Positions 48,647-59,163 of a DNA stretch of 64,000 nucleotides are shown here, in pieces. Both the position numbers and the translations under genes were made by a program. The stretch covers positions 17,188 through 81,187 of the forward strand of contig OENT01000728.1 of assembly GCA_900239685.1 (NCBI GenBank), given 5' to 3'. How positions within the stretch are numbered: position 1 is the first letter of the stretch; each line of letters opens with the position of its first letter. Under the pieces are notes generated by a model. The model saw only the letters and a list, made by a program, of their open reading frames with translations. It was not told the DNA's origin and searched no databases. The stretch is from Rotaria macrura (taxonomy: Eukaryota > Rotifera > Eurotatoria > Philodinida > Philodinidae).

Positions 48647-49584
48647 TCATCCGTTGAATTCCAGGTTGAACTTTTGTACTAGATGATTTTTCCAATCGAC
48701 GACATACAGATTACCGTGTCGATCGAAAGATAAACCGGCGGGGCTATTCAGTGGGTTCCATTTTCCTCCTCGACCGTTTTCACCAACAATGATACTTCCC
48801 TGTGAAGCTCCTTTGGGCCACCGCATGATTCGAGCATTGCGCGCATCAGCCACATAGACAGTGCCCAATTGATCGACAAGGACTCCTTCAGGACATGACA
48901 ATTGTGTGAGACCATTTCCTTTTTCTTGACCACCAGCCACGACAATGCCTTGTTTTGCACCTTCCACCCATTTCATCACACGATTGTTTCCCCCATCAGA
49001 CACGTACACTGAATAATCTCGATCGACGAATATGTAGTGTGCGGTAGAGAGTTGATCGGAACGATTTCCACGTCCATTACCACCTGCAACCACTGTACCT
49101 TGATTTTCTCCTCTTCGATATCGTCTCACTTCATCGTTTCCATCGTCAGTGACATAGAGAGATCCATTCTCGTCCATTGTCAAACTCACACAATCGATGT
49201 TGGAGATGATCGTTTCTCCCCTTTTCCCAATGTGGCGAGGCCATCGAACCACTCGTCTATTCGAGCGATCGCAGATGATGAGACTATCAGTGTCTTTGTC
49301 GAAAATCACATCGCATGGGTTATACAACTGATGATTTCCACTTCCTTGTCCATTTCCGCCGGCAACTACTTGACCACTCGTCTCACCCGATTTCCATTGC
49401 ATAATACGATGATTTAACCATTCAGCTACATAGACAGTTTGATCATCGTCAACATACAAACCGTTTGGACAAGAGAGTTGATTGATTGCATTCCCTTTTC
49501 CATAACCTCCAGCCACAGTAATACCATTTTGTTGCCATTGAGCATTTGATTGAATATCGAGTGATGGGGCACGTAGTGGATTGA
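48647..49584 (-). CDS. NHL-repeat beta-propeller protein, C-terminal exon
   Basis: One long exon after an acceptor TTCTAG (exon start 49584, phase 1) encodes about 312 residues of NHL repeats to the stop at 48647. Five or six blades are visible, each with a Val-Ala-Gly-Gly-(Asn)-Gly turn and a 'LYVxD...N(H/N)RVxxW' strand: 'GLYVDDDQTVYVAEWLNHRI', 'DSLIICDRSNRRVVRW', 'SLYVTDDGNDEVRRY', 'SVYVSDGGNNRVMKW', 'TVYVADARNARIMRW' and 'NLYVVDWKNHLVQKF'. Such propellers are abundant in bdelloids, usually secreted or fused to receptors. The 5' exon and any signal peptide were not found, so the gene may be truncated. Confidence 0.8.
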
Positions 49585-50214
49585 CTAGAAGAGAGATGAA
49601 GAGAGATAGATAGACCGGGTAAAAAGTATGATGAGAAATTTACAGGTATTTTCTTGACATTTCTTTTTGCTGTGGAAAGGAGTGGTTGGCTACAATCCCG
49701 ATATACACATATTCTATAAAACACTTATACTCCCTGCGCAGCCTATGCCTCCCATACTCATCGGCCCATTTGAATTGGTTTCTAAAGAAACATGGATTCT
49801 GTATAATCTATTCTACAATCGATATCGTCAATTTTGCCAAGTGTTGCAGAGAGGCACGTAGACCAACGCAGGTTAATTTCCATTCCTGGATCCCACCGTT
49901 TCAAACAGAGTGCTATATACGTGTATGTACATATTTTTATTTCAGTTGGATTCGAGCAACCCAACCCGAAATAAAACCGTATACACTATCTATATCAACA
50001 TGCGTGCTGTTTCAAAAAGAATACAACACAGATTTGTAATACATAAATATTTTTATGAATCAGTATCAGAACATGTACATATAAAACACTATATAACTTG
50101 CTCTATATACTGGAATTATGCCTGCGAGTTGTCACATTCGTACTGCTTGTTGCAATCTCCCACGATTCACGTGTAGGCGCTCTCGCAAGACCTAGAAAAC
50201 CGCAGTAACCATGC

Positions 50215-50545
50215 TCTCTCATTTCCTTGAATTTCTTCATGTGCATACCGACCATCAGAAGTATATTCTTAGGGGTAGGCTATGTCGCGAATTCCCTGCA
50301 TTCCTAGAATTTCCTTGCATTGTTCGAAATGCAGGATTTCCTCGAATTCCTTGATTTCCATTCGCTTTTTCAGTAGGCCACCCCTTGTCCGTGGCTATGT
50401 CTCGAATTCCTTGAATTCCTAGAATTTCCTAGAATTGCTCGAATTGCTCTATTTCCATGGATTCCTTCATTTTGTATGGTCACCGGTGTTCTGATTATCA
50501 ATGATTAGTGGTGTTGAATACCTTGAACTTCTAAGAATTCCTTAA
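50215..50545. repeat. GAATTCC-word low-complexity island
   Basis: More than a dozen imperfect copies of 'GAATTCCTTGAATTCC' and close variants (AGAATTTCC, TCGAATTGC), irregularly spaced. GAATTC is self-complementary, so the tract can fold on itself. No coding sense. Confidence 0.7.
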
Positions 50546-50579
50546 CCATGGAACCCAGGTATATCTCACGTTCCATGGC

Positions 50580-50840
50580 TTATTTATGAAATTCTGGGCT
50601 AACTGTGAGTATTTCCCCTGAAAATATATGCAGGCGCTCACCACGTTGCTTGACTTGCTTCTGCAGTTGTCTGACTTGCTCTTGCAGTTCTCTGATCTGG
50701 TTGTCACGCTGATCCAGTTGCTTTTGTAGTTGTTGAATCTCTGCGTCGCTTTGTGTCAGTTTTCCCATCAGTTGTCGAGTCTCTGCTTGAGCTGTGGTGA
50801 TCACAATCTTCTGCTGCTCCGCTTGTTCGTTGATTTCTAA
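50580..50840 (-). CDS. Coiled-coil exon of an unknown gene
   Basis: A C-terminal exon of about 86 residues, beginning after ATTAG near 50840 and ending at 50580. It reads 'INEQAEQQKIVITTAQAETR' and then a strict heptad-rich region ('QLQKQLDQRDNQIRELQEQV'), clearly a coiled coil, before the tail 'IFSGEILTVSPEFHK'. No ATG is in frame at the start, so at least one upstream exon is needed; none was found. Partner domains are therefore unknown. Confidence 0.5.
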   Translation of the reverse strand, partial: LEINEQAEQQKIVITTAQAETRQLMGKLTQSDAEIQQLQKQLDQRDNQIRELQEQVRQLQKQVKQRGERLHIFSGEILTVSPEFHK

Positions 50841-50940
50841 TCAAGAAGACTCAATAATGCGTCTGATTAATTTATTGTAAAGCTTATTCTGTTGTTCGAG
50901 CCATGATTGTCTGATATCCGCTAACTATTTAACTTAATGA

Positions 50941-51033
50941 TGTGGGCGTGAGTGTGGGTGTGACTGCAGGAAGAAGTAAGTCGAATTTTGGATTCTTTCC
51001 GTCGATATTTACACCGCACACACACCCACAACC
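50941..51033. repeat. Paired interstitial telomere-like tracts
   Basis: TGTGGG-type sequence at 50941-50963 (TGTGGGCGTGAGTGTGGGTG) and a complementary CACACCCACA tract at 51017-51033, so the two face each other. Confidence 0.5.
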
Positions 51034-52942
51034 TAGAATTCTTTTCAATAACAAAACCATCAAGTTGTGGGTATGTGCACTGAGAATAGCTCTATCTACA
51101 ACGACCTTCTGCTATCGTTATCAATGTCTTGCATTGAATAACAAATAATTTCTTATAAAATAGAAGACCTAGCTGCCTATACCTAATGTGATAAAGATGA
51201 TATTATTAAGAATAGTACATAGGCAGCATGAGCTTATTAGATAGTTCGTGTGAAGCTAAAGTTCTCTAAAAACCCAGCAGGTATAAACAAAATATAATTT
51301 TCATGAATGTTACAACAGTGGACATCTTCATCATCTAGCTTACTACATTTACTTCTAGAGTTGCCGCATGAGTGTTAATTGATGACCCATTGAACAGATA
51401 TCTAGAAGAGGATTGTTCAGTGCTATGAAGTAAATACCTTCTCGTGCGCATTAGCTATGATTAGTTACGGTTGAAGTTTTGTATTTAATTGCTTCTAGCT
51501 GAATTATCTTTGCCTGCCACTCAGAAATTAAGAAGCTAACGAATTAAGCACATGTAAAGCTAGTTCTATTCGACAGCAATTATTTTGCTATCTGAGAAGC
51601 TTGAATGCTCCCAGAATAGTTGAACATTGATAGAGTCTGAAGTTGGAATAGTTTCTTTCGAATTGCAACGTTTCTATCATGTAAAAGACTTGTGAACTGA
51701 TCACACTTGCAAGCATCACGATGTTGTAAAATTTTCAGTTTTGTTACTTACTCGAGCTTGTTGCCATTCCAAACCAGTAATTATAAGAAGAGTTCTATGC
51801 AGTCTAGAAGTATAGAATGATCGAAATTATAATTTTTACGGACCATAAATATTCACGAATGATCGCATTGCTATATTCTCTTTTCTTATTTAAAGATGTA
51901 CGCTATTTCTCGGGATCAAGACACGTGTACAGGACAGTGTGGCGTGGATGTTGGCTAGCGTGTAGATTCGAATTGAGGGTCCGGGTTAGGGGAAAATGGT
52001 GTGGACAGTGATGTGCGTTTCTTCGTTTATTAGTTTCGATTCAAATTTTGACGTGATATTAATTTCTGATTCGTGATTTTCTTTGGCTGATGATTGAGGA
52101 CGTGTACGTGTCTCAGATTTAGACTTTCGTTCTAGATTGTTCTTGTTTTCTTTCCAGGCTCCCCCTCTTCTATAGCTGTGACTTCTTTCCGGTATGACGG
52201 TTACTGATGTTTCATTTTAACGGCTACTACTACAAAGTTTTATTTTTAACATATGATTCAGTTAAAGCAGTAGAATAGGATGCACGAAGACAGAATATAA
52301 AATAGCATTTTCGATATTGATAACATCTGGCAATACAGTCTTTGCAATGTAACATGAACGTTTGTTTGAAACGTATACGAGAGTTCAAACTCACCAAGTC
52401 ACCAGCTAGGAAACTATTGTCATCTAAATGATTGAGTCGATGTTTATGAGGAAAATCCATTTGAAATAAATTGAAATCCTGCATAAATCAATATGCCGAT
52501 CTCATCATCAGTATCTATAAGATGTTCAAAGTATGTCACTCAGTCCAAGACATGTAACCGCCAAAAACCTATTAACATGAAGTAGTCAACGTCAGCTGCA
52601 AAATGTTTCGGCGAGGGCAACATCTTTGCCGAGCTCTCGTCTATCATAGGCGTTCGTGATATTTGTCAATTGATTACTATCTTGTTTTTACCTGATAGAT
52701 TACTTTATGCTCCACTATATTCTCTTGTTAACTGTTCCTTCTTATTTTCCTTGTTTCAGACTCCTATCAATTAAACAAGCTATTAAGAAGCGTTGATGCA
52801 GCAACAGTAAAACATGCGAGGTGAAGTGTACAAGAGGACGCATAATAAGAAATAACAACATGTATACAGTATAAAAATCATCCCGACGTTGGGTGGCGTA
52901 TATTGTTAATAAATGGGTCATCTTTTATGTGCTATCATTTTG
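51034..52942. other. Intergenic, nothing recognised
   Basis: About 1.9 kb without coding character. Short open frames at 51817-52011 and 52230-52484 have no recognisable family. Confidence 0.35.
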
Positions 52943-53000
52943 AGGGTGTGGGTGTGGGTGTGGATGCGTGTCCAGATACCAGTGTGAGTGTGGGTGTGGT
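52943..53000. repeat. Interstitial telomere-like repeat (TGTGGG)n
   Basis: GGGTGTGGGTGTGGGTGTGG followed after a short gap by GTGTGAGTGTGGGTGTGG. This is the longest run of the TGTGGG word in the window, three uninterrupted units plus variants. TGTGGG is the telomere-type repeat reported for the bdelloid Adineta vaga. Confidence 0.65.
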
Positions 53001-53139
53001 TGTCCAGGTGGACATGGCGAAGGTCGTTGTCTACTATTTTACACCCATTCTCTCTAAAAATGTCCGTTTCCTAAAGAACCCAAACCGGTTCGTAAACCCT
53101 GGAGTTCTCTAAAATATCAAATTCAATGCCTTTGAGGTA

Positions 53140-53420
53140 TTCTGGAATAGCTTTTTCTTAATGGCGGAAACCAAATGCTGTCCTCAGAAACCGTTAGGGT
53201 ACTATAGGAAACTAATATTACCAGAAAAACTGAGCTGGTATCCAAAAAGATTTGGGAAATTACCTTTCCGGTTTCCGAAGTCTTTCATCGGAAACTTTCT
53301 AGATTTCCGAGCGTACTGAGTGTCGAAAAAGTATACTAGAATATCGAAATCGGTTTCCATGTGTTCTTGAATCTGTTAAAGGTTTCCAAAGTTATAGAAC
53401 ACTTGAATGTTTCACAAAAT
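53140..53420. repeat. TTTCCGGAAA-word island
   Basis: Repeated short words GGAAAC, TTTCCGA, GGTTTCC and CCGGTTTCC in both orientations at irregular spacing; a further group occurs around 57880-58020. No coding sense. Confidence 0.5.
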
Positions 53421-54743
53421 AGCCCATAGTAAGTGTTCAAAATATCCCAGAAGAACGGTTTAGGCGTTCAAATTTTCTTTCCAAATCTTCATTTCCGTCA
53501 GTTTTGGGTATCTTTAGTTCAATTGAAATTGCTTTTTAGTGTTTATAACTAGCTCAATTACGGGTCACACACTTATTCATCCCTTTTTCGGAACCTGAAA
53601 GGACCCTATAGCTTTGAAATCATATTATTCAATCTTAAAATTTATAAGAATTCTCAATTTTGGATTATTCATGATAAAAGATAAATTAAGATTTTGGACA
53701 TAAATATTCTTAGCGAAACACTTCTGTGATTCTGTCTTTTATCCATCAAATTTAAAAAAGACGGAAACTCTACACGGTCGTAGGGTCTTTAAGGCTTATA
53801 TGGGATTCGATTGAAGAAATTCTGCACTAGAGTTATAAATATCACTGTCTGATTCCTGTGAAATAAAATGACTGAAGCATACAGAAATCAAATAAAAAAC
53901 TCACCCTTCGGCACACATCCTGAGATGCGATGTAAAGTAGGATGGATAAATGATACTGGTGAGTTCCATTTAACAAGCGCAAACTTGATGAATTATTCAC
54001 AAACGGTATAATCTGCGAAATGAACTGAAACCCACCAAGCAATACAGCTGATGATCACGACAATACATCAAACGGTAGCTTTTTTTAGACCTTCCGTCTC
54101 GTGATCATAATAATAACACCAAATCATGGAAGGAAATTCGAATACGTTATTACTTTTTCGATCTGAGCTTCCATTGGTCAGAAAGAAGGACAATCAGAAA
54201 TTCAATTGCTGAAAAGTAAGATTTTTTATCCCAACTCCTTTCTCGATTTTCGTGGAACTTTGCAATAGGTTGATCGGGGTCAAGGAATTCGAATCTATTA
54301 TCCTTTTCTCCATTTGAACTTTTTTGGTCAGAAACGCAGGTCGTCGTATGAGCTTATTCTCGTCGCTAAAACATAAGTTATTGGTAAGGGACTTATTTAA
54401 TCGGTTCCTTGAGCAAATACTAATATCTTTTAAAGGCGTAGTATATATAGCGGCAGAATAGTCTAATATTGGAAATGTTGACGGATGTAGTTGATTTGCT
54501 TTTCTTTTAGTTACTATTGAAGAATGCGCTTAGTTAAAAGAATCCCTAAAAGTATTTTGTGTTTTTCGTATTCTGGGAAAATGAATGTTACTTTTCACGG
54601 TATGAATGATTTGATCGGTTATATCTAAATCAGTATTTTCAATTAATACTTCTGTCTCATGATGTCAATTGTCATATCAGTCGAAGAGAAAATCATTGTT
54701 TCTTTTAATTGTGTCATAGCTCCTAGATATAATGACGAATTAA

Positions 54744-54900
54744 CAATGGTGATTTCAATCTCAATACTTGAAAGCTGATCAACTGTTTCATCTCCATTTA
54801 GATCTGACGTTGGATGAAGAAATAATAATGGTGAGTTCGATTTCAAAAGTTAAAAGCTGATCAACGGTTTCATTTTTATTTAGATTCAACATTCCAAGTC
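54744..54900. repeat. Two-copy tandem repeat, about 85 bp unit
   Basis: Copies beginning near 54744 and 54829 share 'AATGGTGA(T/G)TTC', 'AAAGCTGATCAAC' and 'TTTCAT...ATTTAGAT' in the same order with moderate divergence. Confidence 0.55.
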
Positions 54901-55169
54901 GGTGGTTTCATGAACCTGATGCTGCAGGAAATGGTAGAAAAGATGTGGTAGAGTGACCCTATATTGTAGAAAAGCACATGGAACCGGTGAAAAATTGGAA
55001 GCAGCACCCATGCCGACAAATTTTCCAAGTTTTTCTACTGAATACTACCAACTTGCTGTGTTTTACGACAAAAGTCGTTGGAAATCATTGGAAAAACTTC
55101 GTTAAAGTTCCGGACTGAGTCCGGCTACGTCAGACCTGCCGGCCTGGCCTGCCCATGACGAAAAATATT

Positions 55170-55460
55170 TAAGGAAACGCATTGCGTAACGCGTTTCCAA
55201 GGTTCGGACATGCGTTTCTCACCGTTTTTCCGAGTGGAAGTGCGTTTCGCAGTATATTTACTTAGATAGAACGCGTTTTGCTGCCTTGATTTTTCTAGAT
55301 GATGCGAAACGCTTCTTTTAGAGATTAAGTTTTGAAGCGTTTACGAAGCTAAACGCTGTTGAACTGTTGTTGATCGACAAGAAACGCATTTTACAGAGTC
55401 ACAATTAGGAGAAAACGCGAAACGCATCTCTTTGAAATACATTTTGTATCGTTTACGCTT
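55170..55460. repeat. ACGCG-word island 1
   Basis: Clustered AACGCGTTT, GAAACGCATT and TGCGTTTC words in both orientations, often in pairs about 10-12 bp apart. It is the first of several such clusters in the last 9 kb. Confidence 0.7.
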
Positions 55461-56699
55461 CGAATGATGAAAAACGAATCTCTTTTGTCACAGCATCTCC
55501 CACCAAATTTATCTTCATACAGCATCTGAATTAAGAAAACTCAGATATTTTTATGGCTGTCGAAATTATCAGAAGTGGTTTTACAAAAAATTTGCTGATA
55601 GCCTTGTTTTCGGTCATAAAAATGGCAGTGAAAATCTTCTGTAGTCAAGGTCAGAATAGAATTCTCCTAATAATTATGCAGATTACGTCGTTTTCTGAAA
55701 CTAATTCCAAGTTAGACTAGCATTGAACATCAGAGTGTAACTAAAGTATATCTCGTATTAGAAAACTTATTTAACTACCTTTTCACTCAAATAAAACGAG
55801 TTTCATGTTATCGAATGCAGGACTGTATTAAATATTAGAAATTTTGAAAAAAAAATTAGTGACGACTGAAGTAAAAATAATGTGTATGAAAAATTAGCGT
55901 TACTGTGAGAAAAAATTATTCTCTCGAAAAGTATGATTTGTCATAATTATTATTGTTAATCTATATGTGGACTGGCTGATCTTATAGTAAATGATTATCT
56001 ACTCCCGAAAACATGACTAAAATATGAATTTCGCCCATATATTATCGTTGCGGCTAATTATGGCTTGCTCATAAAATAGATAAGAATTGCAGAAAAAAAT
56101 TTTCTTTCAATTATAGGTATTCTTGATTTTACAGATCATGTATTTACCTTTATAAACGATTGTTAAGTCTAGTAAAAATTTTGAAAAAATTCAAAACTCA
56201 AAATACGAATTCTTTCGAATTTAAAATCCAACTCATATCGAACTAAATTCATTTTCGTTGAATATTTTCGGTTAAAAAAATAGTTTTACTAAATTTTTTT
56301 GACAGTTAAATTTATAATAAAGGAACGGAAAATGGTACTCCTAGTTGAATAGACGCAGGAAAATAAATATGAATGTTCATTAATCATTCAAATGTGAAAC
56401 TGAAACTTATTCAAGTTTACATGACACATCTATAAGAGTAGAACAGACACACATACTGCACGACTATTTTAGTTGAATGGTAAGTACGCATATATTCTAC
56501 GCTGGTTTTCTCGTGTTCGAATCCACCTCTTCAATCTATCTAAATTAATTTAGGCTAGCTACAAAATGATATGATTTAATGCAAATGGATATATGAATAG
56601 CATCTATAAGTTGAGTTCTAACGAAGTGCTTCGTTGTTTTAATGTTTTTTCTGCCTCCAAATTATGAAATACAATAGTTTGGGAAAGACTGCGAAATAC
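55461..56699. other. AT-rich spacer, nothing recognised
   Basis: About 1.2 kb, very AT-rich, no coding frame. A TTCGAATCC box-B-like word at about 56515 lacks a pairing T-arm, so no tRNA is called. Confidence 0.35.
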
Positions 56700-56960
56700 T
56701 GCTAAGAAATAATCGTTTCGCAACGTTTATTTTAGCAGATGTGAAACGCGTTAATCCGGTCAGCATTAACGTGTTTCAAAGCAATGGGGAAACGCGTTTT
56801 TGTCGCAGAAATATACGCCATGGGAGGTGCTTGGCAAGCGCCTGGTGGCCTGCCAAGCCAGGTCACCTGTCCAGGGTGAATTTTGAAAATTTGGCCTGGC
56901 CTGATCCGCCCAGCCAATATATCCAGCCTGGTCCAGGCCGGGACAACAACTTTGGCCTGA
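56700..56960. repeat. ACGCG words followed by GGCC/CAGGCC island
   Basis: A small ACGCG cluster (about 56715-56800) runs into a tract of GGCCTG, CCAGGCC and GGCCTGCC words (about 56820-56960). GC content here is far above the surroundings. Long open frames on both strands arise only from the repeats. Confidence 0.65.
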
Positions 56961-57189
56961 CTGAGAAATTATATTGATTTCTTCAGTAACCATCTTGAAA
57001 CATTAGATTCTTTTAACTGTTGATTGTATTCCTATAAGCATATATTGTTGTTATTCTTGTGTTAAAATATCTTTCGACTATGTGAAAAACTGATGATATT
57101 ACGAAAAAATCTCAATAATTCAAGTTTTTCTCTTATGAAAAATATTTATGATGGTTGTCTCTTTGTTCTAATTTCCTATTTTATGTAAG

Positions 57190-57480
57190 AACTGCCCAGG
57201 GCAACAATGCCCCATATGATCCTATCGGATACCAAGAATTCCAATGGGATCCTGCCGGAAGTTGTCGGAATCTTTGGTATTGGATTCCGATAGGAAGTTT
57301 TCGGATTTCAGAAACTGTTGGAATCTCAGTATTCCGACAGGGACCACTGTCATTCCGACACTTTTCGACAACTTCCTATCGGAATCCAATACTAAGAATT
57401 CCGATATTTTCCAAGGAATCCCTATCGAACCCGATAAAATCCGATAGGATCCGACGGGGTCCTCCACTCGGATCTGTCGT
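57190..57480. repeat. TCCGATAGGA-word island
   Basis: Many copies of TTCCGATAGGA and its complement TCCTATCGGAAT, with GGAATCC linkers, interleaved in both orientations. This creates overlapping open frames on both strands that are not genes. Confidence 0.75.
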
Positions 57481-57569
57481 CCTGGGTGGTTATTTGTTAT
57501 CTTTATGAAAATAATTTAAATTATTGAAACTGAAATTATACACCAATTTGAAAAATCGGAAATATCATT

Positions 57570-57720
57570 AGGCCTGGTTCGGCCTGCAGCCAAGGCCAGG
57601 CCAAGAAGCCAGCCAGTCCACAACGCTCTGACCTCCAGGCTGAGTCAGACTAGCCCAGGCCACAGCCCAGGCCACAGCCCAGGCCAGTCCGGAAAAAAGT
57701 GGCCTGTTGGCATCTCTGGG
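57570..57720. repeat. CCAGGCC-word island
   Basis: Dense 'CAGGCCACAGCCCAGGCC' and 'GGCCTGGTTCGGCCTG' type repeats, a second GC-rich tract of the same kind as at 56820-56960; a short trace also lies at 55135-55160. Confidence 0.7.
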
Positions 57721-59163
57721 CTACGTTACAGCGATTATCCAAGTGTTCCTGCAGGATACAGTAACTTACCCGCATCTTTTTTGTCTGGTCTGGCAGGGTT
57801 CGGTGTGCAGAACGGTCGACCTGGTTCATAGCGATCCGGTGGTTCTCATTTCAGATTGGGAACAATGCAACGTCGAACACCTTTAATCCGTTTCTGAGGT
57901 TGGTACGCGAAGGAATTTTTTATTTCGTTTCTTTGTTTCCGAAGTCTCAGAAATCCTTAGTGGGTTTCAGATAGTAAAAAACTCGGAATCCCTCTCCAGG
58001 TGTTATGGGATACGGTTTTTTTAGAGAGTGGGTGGATGTGATATTGATGTATCTGGATGATGGGGTGTTAGTACACGTTTTGGTTTGGAAATGGCCAATA
58101 TCTTTAGGTACATCCACACTCACCCAGTAACTCCGATATTACATACGCCAGCCATGTTTGCAACTCACCCATAAACAGGTTTCGGCTGATCGGCATTCAA
58201 AAAAGTTGAAGACAACACAATTCACTTTAATTTTTCGTATGATTTCCAAGCTTGTATAATACTCACTTTGTGTCGAATAAATGGCGCTGATATCATCTGA
58301 GGCAGTGAAAATGCCACGGACCGACTCCTCCTACGGGTCCTTGTTGTTCTATGATCGGCTCCGCATGGTATTTCGTAAAGTGTGAATGCAGTATATTTAA
58401 CTTCGATTTTTTGGTATGATTTTGGAAGTCTTTTAATGCTCTCTTTGTGGAGAATAATGTGATTCGCCTATACGGGGTATCCGATTATGGTAGACATCGC
58501 ATAGTATTATGATGTATCTTAGAATGGGTGCCCACAGGCCCATGCATTCTTAGGAGAAATGAACTATGATAGATTCATGAAAACTGTTTGTAGACAACTA
58601 GGATATTCAAAATTTAAAATGCGAAGCGTTTTCCATCATGCAGAGGGGTTTCCCTCTGCATTTTTTTTAATAGGGTCGATTTCTACTTCAACCTTCCGGC
58701 GTCGTTTACTCATTCGAACCATGTGAATACTAGTTTCAAAGAACATGGACTAAAAATGACACATTCGTACTGAGTGGCATAAATCCGTTTAGAGTAATTT
58801 TGATGTTGATATAAACTCTGGATTACCAAGTTTTTCATGCGTAAAACTTTCTTAACACACACAATTAGTCAGAAAATGAATGTATTATCGCTTGTGTATC
58901 GCATTTTGTTGATAAAGCTGGAAAATCTCATCATTTCAGGAAGAATTTTTCGTCTAGATCGAAGAAAGCGAATAGAATTAGCCAGTTCTGAAGTTTAATA
59001 TGGACGAGCCTTCGAGTACTTCGGAAAATATGAATACTGACGATTTCGATGCGATTCTCGAAATAAAAGGCCTGCTCACAGCCTGAATACGGGCGCCATC
59101 ACCGAGGCTAGTGATATTTTATTCATTAAATGTTTGATTTTATGGGAAAATAATTGACGACAG
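57721..59163. other. Intergenic, nothing recognised
   Basis: About 1.4 kb. Contains more TTTCCG words (to about 58020) and weak GTGGGTGGATG / CACACTCACCC telomere-like traces at 58026 and 58108. No gene seen. Confidence 0.35.

Noticed and set aside
49037-49417. 126-codon plus-strand frame
   Set aside because: Antisense shadow of the NHL-repeat exon.
56470-56540. Possible tRNA around GTTCGAATCC
   Set aside because: The T-arm bases flanking the box do not pair and no acceptor stem was found.
56732-57508. Several overlapping open frames of 60-117 codons on both strands
   Set aside because: They arise from the CAGGCC and TCCGATAGGA repeat islands, overlap on both strands and have repetitive, low-information translations.
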